9,671 bases of DNA from contig WREN01000065.1 in NCBI GenBank assembly GCA_009779295.1, positions 1 through 9,671 of the forward strand. Reading direction: 5' to 3'. Below, piece after piece: positions 5,356 to 9,671 of the stretch. Origin of the DNA: Oscillospiraceae bacterium. Its GTDB lineage: Bacteria > Bacillota > Clostridia > Oscillospirales > CAG-272. A program made the translations under genes and the position numbers. Position 1 is the stretch's first letter. Each line of letters starts with the position of its first letter. The notes under the pieces are model-generated. The model did no database searches and was not told the DNA's origin. It saw only the letters and a program-made list of their open reading frames with translations.

Positions 5356-7404
5356 ATGAAGAGCAATCTCAAGATTATAATCTTTTATATAGCGCTTATC
5401 GGAATAATATTGATTGCTACAGCCGCGCTGTTAGGGAATATGCAACAGGATGAAATCATTTACAGTTACAGTGATGTTGTGGATATGTTTAAGCGCGGAG
5501 AGATTAAAAACTTTGAAATAGATGATAAAAATAATATCAATATAATAACGCAAAATGACAGGAGTTACACATACAAGCTCAGGGATTTGGCGCTTTTCTA
5601 CGCGGACTTAAGCGAGCTTATTGCGGAACAGCATGACAGCGGTATCATACAAAAATATAATTATGCGAGCCCGATGGAAATAGCTTGGTGGCTCAGTCTG
5701 TTGCCGTATGTAATTATCATCGTTTTGTTTATCGTTCTCTGGGTTTACGTTATGAATCAAGCGACCGGAAAAAGCGGCAAGATCAATTCATTCGGCAAGG
5801 CGCGGGCAAAACTCGGCGCAGACGAGAAGAAGAAAGTGTTCTTCAAAGACGTAAACGGCTGTGACGAAGAAAAGGAAGAACTAAAAGAAACCGTTGAATT
5901 TCTGCGCGACCCGTCGAAATTCATCAAACTCGGCGCGCGTATACCGCACGGCGTTTTGTTGATAGGCCCTCCGGGAACAGGTAAAACTATGCTCGCGAAA
6001 GCTGTCGCGGGCGAAGCGGGCGTGCCGTTTTATTCGATTTCCGGTTCGGATTTCGTTGAGATGTACGTCGGCGTAGGCGCGTCGCGCGTGCGGGATTTGT
6101 TCGACACCGCGAAGAAACATCCGGCAAGTATTATATTCATTGATGAAATAGACGCCGTCGGCCGTCACAGAGGCGCGGGTCTCGGCGGCGGGCACGACGA
6201 ACGCGAGCAGACGCTCAACCAGTTGCTCGTCGAAATGGACGGGTTCGGCTCAAACGAAGGCGTTATCGTCATGGCGGCGACTAACAGACCGGACATACTC
6301 GACCCGGCTTTGTTAAGACCTGGGCGTTTCGACAGACAGGTGACGGTCAATTACCCCGACATCAAAGGCAGAGAAGCAATCCTCAAAGGTCACTCTCAGG
6401 GCAAACCGTTTGAACAGGATGTTGACCTTGCCATACTCGCTAAAACGACGGTTGGTTTCACGGGAGCAGACCTTGAAAACCTCCTCAACGAAGCGGCGTT
6501 ACTCGCCGCGCGCAAGGGGAAACACCTCATCGGCATGAACGATCTCGAAGAAGCGACGATAAAAGTTATTGTAGGCCCGCAGAAGAAGAGCAAAATTATT
6601 ACTGAAAATGAAAAACGCCTGACTGCTTATCACGAGGCCGGACACGCCGTTGTGACGAGGATTGTGAAACCGGATTCGCCGGTACATCAGATTTCGATAA
6701 TTCCGAGCGGACGCGCCGGCGGTTACACGCTTGCGCTGCCAAAAGAGGATAGGTCGTATATGTCCAAAAAAGATATGGAAAACGAAATAGTTACTTTGCT
6801 CGGCGGCAGAGTTGCTGAGAAACTCGTACTCGGCGATATTTCTACCGGTGCGTCGAACGATATTCAGCGCGCTACGCAAATTTCGCGCGGTATGGTAACT
6901 AAATACGGGATGAGTGAAAATCTCGGCCCGGTTGTTTACGGTAGCGAACACGGCGGCGACGAGGTATTCCTCGGACGCGATTTCACCGCAACGCGCAACT
7001 ACGCCGAAACTACCGCTTCAATGATAGACGATGAAATTAAAGCTATTATCAATACGGCTTATGGCAAAGCTGAGGAAATTCTCAAGGAGTATATGGATAA
7101 GCTGCACTATATCGCGGGATTCTTATTCAGGAGTGAAGTCATGGACGAGACGCAGTTCGACGCAGTTATGTCCGGCAATCCGACGTATGATGAACTCGAC
7201 GATATGATGGATGAAAAACGCAGGAAAAGCGAAGAGGAGAATAAGGCGAAACAAAAGCGCGATGAAGATGACAAACGCCGCAAGGAAGAGGAAGCCCGCA
7301 AGAAAGAAGCTGCGGAATACAACCGATATAGCAGACCGGATTTCAATATGATGAATACAAATTCAAATGATAATGAAGATAAAGATGATGACGATGATAA
7401 ATAA
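5356..7404 (+). CDS. ftsH: ATP-dependent zinc metalloprotease FtsH
   Basis: FtsH is a membrane-anchored hexameric AAA+ protease that degrades misfolded membrane proteins and short-lived regulators. Order in the 682 residues: a first membrane segment (~6-28), a short external domain (~29-112), a second membrane segment (~113-133), then the AAA+ domain with Walker A GPPGTGKT (204-211), pore motif FVEMYVGVG (233-241), Walker B IIFIDEID (259-266) and the second region of homology ATNRPDILDPALLRPGRFDR (308-327) with arginine fingers. The protease domain has HEAGH (426-430) and D502 in TGASND as the third zinc ligand. The C-terminal tail from ~617 is low-complexity: first Lys/Glu/Arg-rich, then Asn/Asp-rich, ending in a run of aspartates. 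GGAGG at 5346-5350 lies 5 nt before ATG. All catalytic residues are present. A hairpin terminator follows. Confidence 0.97.
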   Translation: MKSNLKIIIFYIALIGIILIATAALLGNMQQDEIIYSYSDVVDMFKRGEIKNFEIDDKNNINIITQNDRSYTYKLRDLALFYADLSELIAEQHDSGIIQKYNYASPMEIAWWLSLLPYVIIIVLFIVLWVYVMNQATGKSGKINSFGKARAKLGADEKKKVFFKDVNGCDEEKEELKETVEFLRDPSKFIKLGARIPHGVLLIGPPGTGKTMLAKAVAGEAGVPFYSISGSDFVEMYVGVGASRVRDLFDTAKKHPASIIFIDEIDAVGRHRGAGLGGGHDEREQTLNQLLVEMDGFGSNEGVIVMAATNRPDILDPALLRPGRFDRQVTVNYPDIKGREAILKGHSQGKPFEQDVDLAILAKTTVGFTGADLENLLNEAALLAARKGKHLIGMNDLEEATIKVIVGPQKKSKIITENEKRLTAYHEAGHAVVTRIVKPDSPVHQISIIPSGRAGGYTLALPKEDRSYMSKKDMENEIVTLLGGRVAEKLVLGDISTGASNDIQRATQISRGMVTKYGMSENLGPVVYGSEHGGDEVFLGRDFTATRNYAETTASMIDDEIKAIINTAYGKAEEILKEYMDKLHYIAGFLFRSEVMDETQFDAVMSGNPTYDELDDMMDEKRRKSEEENKAKQKRDEDDKRRKEEEARKKEAAEYNRYSRPDFNMMNTNSNDNEDKDDDDDK

Positions 7405-7440
7405 TTAAAAATAACGTGCTTACGGCACGTTGTTTTGTCT
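7404..7440 (+). terminator. probable rho-independent terminator after ftsH
   Basis: AACGTGC (7413-7419) pairs with GCACGTT (7425-7431) around the 5-nt loop TTACG, extendable by a T-G and an A-T pair. It is preceded by an A-rich tract (ATTAAAAAT) and followed by TGTTTTGTCT, an imperfect T-run. The position 8 nt after the ftsH stop fits termination of the upstream operon. Confidence 0.7.
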
Positions 7441-7447
7441 GGAAAGG
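7441..7447 (+). promoter_or_regulatory. ribosome binding site GGAAAGG deciding the start at 7457
   Basis: GGAAAGG ends 9 nt before ATG 7457. The in-frame TTG at 7430 falls inside the terminator stem and the ATG at 7448 directly abuts this site, so both are unlikely starts. Confidence 0.65.
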
Positions 7448-7456
7448 ATGATTTTT

Positions 7457-8413
7457 ATGGCTAAAAATATAAAATATACATTTAATAAACTCATAGAAGA
7501 AGTATTGACAAAATCAAATACACCACTGACTCCTAATGATATATGGGATTATGCTCTTCAAAACGGTCAGGCTGAAAAATTAGGTTCTATTGGAAAAACA
7601 CCACAAGCTACAATCGCCGCACGTCTTTACGGTGATATAAAATATAATTCAAACAATGGTATATTTATACAAGTTAGTAAACGTCCATCTTTATTTGGAA
7701 TAAAAAATATAGAATATGATGATAAGATTATTATTGCAGAATTGGAGGAAACCAAAAGCGAAATTATCGAAAATTTTAATGAACGGGATTTACATCCTTT
7801 ATTAGTTGCATTTGTTAGAAGTAATCCGCATTTTTTATGTTATACTAAAACAATTTATCACGAAAAATCAATAAAACGTCAAAAAGGGTATAACGAGTGG
7901 TTACATCCTGATGTTGTTGGCGTTCAATTCCCATTTGAGGAATATAAATCAAAAACTTTAGAATTAATTGAATCTTTAAAAAATAATCCTCATAAAATAT
8001 TTTCATTTGAAATGAAAATAGAATTGAATTTTAAAAATATCAGGGAATTTTATTTTCAAGCATTATCTAATTCAAGTTGGGCGAACGAAGGATATTTAGT
8101 AACGTTGAAATTGGAAAAAGACCCCGATTTTATTGATGAAATAAGAAGATTAAATAATGCTTTTGGTATAGGTGTAATACAACTTGACCCGATAAATATT
8201 GAACAAAGTGAGATAGTGCTTACATCGAAAGCAAAAGATATTCTTGATTGGGATACAATAAATAGGCTTGTTGAAGATAGTCCCGATTTCGATCAATTTG
8301 TACAAGATATTATTGAAGATATTGAAGTAAAAAAAGTTAAAAGTAAGTATGATGAAGTTTTTTCTGAAGAAAAATTAAGAAATTACATATCAACAAAGGG
8401 AATTCGTTCGTAA
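7457..8413 (+). CDS. HARE-HTH-like winged helix fused to PD-(D/E)XK-like nuclease domain (HrgA/COG2958-like)
   Basis: The 318-residue product has two parts. Residues ~6-75 (FNKLIEEVLTKSNTPLTPNDIWDYA, later GKTPQATIAARLYGDI and GIFIQVSKRP) match the HARE-HTH winged helix, as in RNA polymerase delta and restriction-linked proteins. Residues ~110-285 resemble the HrgA/COG2958 C-terminal region: LHPLLVAFV, NEWLHPDVVGV (D152), FSFEMKIEL (E185-x-K187) and FYFQALSNSSWANEGYL (199-213). D152, E185, K187 and Q201 are in the right order for a PD-(D/E)XK active site. A role in DNA restriction or recognition of modified DNA is inferred from this architecture; cleavage is not demonstrated. The composition is strikingly AT-rich: 7621-7680 has 14 G+C of 60, against 35 of 60 at 6001-6060 in ftsH. 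That suggests horizontal transfer. No methyltransferase is adjacent. Confidence 0.72.
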   Translation: MAKNIKYTFNKLIEEVLTKSNTPLTPNDIWDYALQNGQAEKLGSIGKTPQATIAARLYGDIKYNSNNGIFIQVSKRPSLFGIKNIEYDDKIIIAELEETKSEIIENFNERDLHPLLVAFVRSNPHFLCYTKTIYHEKSIKRQKGYNEWLHPDVVGVQFPFEEYKSKTLELIESLKNNPHKIFSFEMKIELNFKNIREFYFQALSNSSWANEGYLVTLKLEKDPDFIDEIRRLNNAFGIGVIQLDPINIEQSEIVLTSKAKDILDWDTINRLVEDSPDFDQFVQDIIEDIEVKKVKSKYDEVFSEEKLRNYISTKGIRS

Positions 8414-8420
8414 ATACTAT

Positions 8421-8427
8421 GAAGGAG
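8421..8427 (+). promoter_or_regulatory. ribosome binding site GAAGGAG supporting a TTG start at 8436
   Basis: GAAGGAG lies 8 nt before TTG 8436, which begins a complete lipoprotein signal (KKYLLIIII). No ATG or GTG is available in frame before the lipobox, so the TTG start is well supported. Confidence 0.75.
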
Positions 8428-8435
8428 AAACTAAA

Positions 8436-8981
8436 TTGAAAAAATATTTACTAATTATAATAATCCTACTACTCCTCACTTCATGCAAAACTGTGGCAAT
8501 TGATTACACCTTAGAAGAAGTGAAACGCGGTGAATTTGTCGTGCATGAAGACGGCTCGATCACGTCGGGGCAAGCCGTTTGGGACAGTTTCGTCGAACAG
8601 ACCGAACAAAAGAAACGGTGTTCCGTGCGGCTGGCGTTTTATTACACGCTCGGCGACCCTGAACGCTATGACCCGGATTATTACGAAGAGATAAAAAACG
8701 ATTATCCGGTTTTATACGTGCAGGATTTGAAGTTCGACGGCAAAGAATACAAACTTACTTGGACTGAGGAAGACAAAGATTACTCGTTCAAGTACAAGTA
8801 CATGGTGAAGTACACCGGCGAGCCGTCCAGCACAAGCGCTATATTTTCGTCGTACACCTATTACGTGCTCGTCAACGACGACACAGTCACGTGGGAGCAA
8901 ATCGAGCACGGCATGTTCAGCTCGCGGTTCGGCGACTGGATCGATCATTACAAAGTTTATTCAAATTTAAAATATAAATAG
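8436..8981 (+). CDS. putative lipoprotein of unknown function
   Basis: I do not recognise the family. The 181-residue product begins at TTG with KKYLLIIIILLLLTSC: a short signal peptide and lipobox LTSC, with C17 as the predicted lipidated residue, so it should be membrane-anchored outside the cell. The mature part is rich in Tyr, Asp, Glu and Lys: FVVHEDGSITSGQAVWDSF, then RLAFYYTLGD, PVLYVQDLKFDGKEYKLTW, a YKYMVKYTGEPSS stretch and a C-terminal WEQIEHGMFSSRFGDW. The alternating aromatic strands suggest a mostly beta fold. Apart from the signal region, its base composition matches the core genes rather than the AT-rich gene upstream, so it is probably native. Its stop codon (8979-8981) overlaps the pyrE ribosome binding site, linking their translation, although no functional tie to pyrimidine synthesis is visible. 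Confidence 0.8.
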   Translation: MKKYLLIIIILLLLTSCKTVAIDYTLEEVKRGEFVVHEDGSITSGQAVWDSFVEQTEQKKRCSVRLAFYYTLGDPERYDPDYYEEIKNDYPVLYVQDLKFDGKEYKLTWTEEDKDYSFKYKYMVKYTGEPSSTSAIFSSYTYYVLVNDDTVTWEQIEHGMFSSRFGDWIDHYKVYSNLKYK

Positions 8982-8986
8982 GAGGT
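8980..8986 (+). promoter_or_regulatory. strong AGGAGGT ribosome binding site of pyrE
   Basis: This is a full anti-16S match 9 nt before ATG 8996. Its first two bases are part of the upstream lipoprotein stop codon TAG, so a ribosome terminating there would sit on the pyrE initiation site. Confidence 0.85.
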
Positions 8987-8995
8987 AATAATTTT

Positions 8996-9652
8996 ATGGA
9001 AAAGTACAAATGCGATTTTATTGATTTCATGGTTGAGAGCGGCGTGCTGCTGTTCGGCGACTTCATCGCGAAAAGCGGGCGCAAGACTCCTTACTTCGTA
9101 AACACCGGCAATTATAAAACCGGCGCGCAGCTTTACAAGCTCGGGCATTATTACAGCGAAGCCATTATGAACGTTATCGGCGGCGACAGTTTCGATGTGC
9201 TGTTCGGGCCGGCGTACAAGGGGATTCCGTTAGCCGCTTCGACGGCTTATACGTTGTACACAGAATATGGAATCGACAAAAAATATTGTTTCAACCGCAA
9301 AGAAGTGAAAGATCACGGCGAAGGCGGCGTGTTTGTCGGCGCGAAACTTGGCGACGGCGACCGCGTGGTGATAATTGAGGATGTTATGACGTCGGGGCTT
9401 TCCATAAGAGAAACATTGCCTTACTTAAAGGCAGCCGCTGATATTACTATTCCGCACGAATTCATTTCCGTCGACCGTATGGAAGTCGGTTTGAACGGCA
9501 AGACCGCAATCAAAGAAATCTACGAGGAATTCGGTATACAAGTCCATCCGATCGTTACGGTGCTTGATATTATCGAACATATGCGTAATAAACTTTCGCC
9601 TGATGTTATTGATAGGATGGAGACTTATCTCGAACATTATTGCGAGAAGTAA
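8996..9652 (+). CDS. pyrE: orotate phosphoribosyltransferase
   Basis: PyrE joins orotate to PRPP to give OMP, the fifth step of pyrimidine synthesis, as a cytoplasmic dimer. The 218 residues are normal for the longer E. coli-like type. Visible motifs are AKSGRKTPYFVNTG (25-38, with the orotate-contacting lysine K26), FGPAYKGIPLA (70-80), the mobile catalytic loop FNRKEVKDHGEGG (99-111, with R101, K102, K105 and H107 in family positions) and the PRPP-binding motif VVIIEDVMTSGLS (124-136). The C-terminus has a YEEFGIQVHPIVTVLDIIEHM helix-strand. No other pyr genes, PyrR-binding leader or attenuator is visible in the 14-nt gap upstream, so here pyrE appears separate from the rest of the pathway. 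It is complete, with the stop at 9650-9652. Confidence 0.96.
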   Translation: MEKYKCDFIDFMVESGVLLFGDFIAKSGRKTPYFVNTGNYKTGAQLYKLGHYYSEAIMNVIGGDSFDVLFGPAYKGIPLAASTAYTLYTEYGIDKKYCFNRKEVKDHGEGGVFVGAKLGDGDRVVIIEDVMTSGLSIRETLPYLKAAADITIPHEFISVDRMEVGLNGKTAIKEIYEEFGIQVHPIVTVLDIIEHMRNKLSPDVIDRMETYLEHYCEK

Positions 9653-9671
9653 AATAATTTATGAGTTTTGA

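Noticed and set aside
6499..6951. 150-residue open frame on the minus strand within ftsH
   Set aside because: It lies opposite the FtsH protease domain with HEAGH; the sequence has no recognisable domain and is a composition shadow.
7430..7456. TTG start giving a 327-residue version of the HARE-HTH protein
   Set aside because: The TTG lies in the terminator stem with no ribosome binding site before it; GGAAAGG is correctly placed for ATG 7457.
9653..9671. Start of another gene at ATG 9661
   Set aside because: Only 11 bases follow and no good ribosome binding site is visible; it cannot be supported from this window.
1..9671. tRNA, rRNA, CRISPR arrays or known riboswitches
   Set aside because: No intergenic gap exceeds about 55 nt and none holds direct-repeat arrays, cloverleaf sequence or a recognisable riboswitch core.

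Overview
The window reads as a chromosomal segment from a Gram-positive Bacillota genome, most likely an uncultured Clostridia lineage. I infer this from the order rplI-dnaB-...-tilS-hpt-ftsH, from strong AGGAGG-type ribosome binding sites, and from alternating moderate-GC core genes and AT-rich accessory genes. No rRNA or species-level marker is present, so the assignment stops there. All genes lie on the + strand and are tightly packed.

Layout. (1) 1-926 is an AT-rich accessory pair: the 3' part of a gene whose product carries a complete JAMM-type metal-site motif (DUF4329/JAB-like), overlapping by 10 nt a small lipoprotein with an Ig-like C-terminal pattern. (2) 949-5304 is a packed housekeeping run: rplI (L9), dnaB (replicative helicase), a zinc-dependent phospholipase C-like protein of unknown role, tilS (tRNA-Ile lysidine synthase) and hpt (hypoxanthine phosphoribosyltransferase). 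Most neighbours overlap or are a few bases apart. (3) A 51-nt AT-rich gap precedes ftsH (5356-7404), which ends at a probable intrinsic terminator. (4) 7457-8413 is a second AT-rich accessory gene: an N-terminal HARE-HTH-like winged helix joined to a PD-(D/E)XK-like nuclease domain (HrgA/COG2958-like), with no methyltransferase partner in view. (5) 8436-8981 is a short lipoprotein of unknown function starting at TTG, followed by pyrE (orotate phosphoribosyltransferase). The last 19 bases hold nothing I can call.

The most unusual signal lies inside tilS at 4085-4196. Two 27-nt arms form a perfect inverted repeat around 58 nt. Each arm is itself a small hairpin (8-bp stem, 5-nt loop) preceded by GTAG (CTAC on the other side). 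That is the architecture of a REPIN, a pair of REP palindromes in inverted orientation, which normally sits between genes. Here 111 nt (4086-4196) reads as exactly 37 codons and the tilS frame stays open. It adds a palindrome-encoded peptide near the junction between the catalytic PP-loop domain and the C-terminal half of the enzyme.

How the genes work together: translation and replication (L9, DnaB), tRNA decoding (TilS), purine salvage (Hpt), membrane protein quality control (FtsH) and pyrimidine synthesis (PyrE) form the conserved backbone. The two AT-rich segments look like acquired cargo, with possible conflict or defence roles, inserted at the edges of that backbone.
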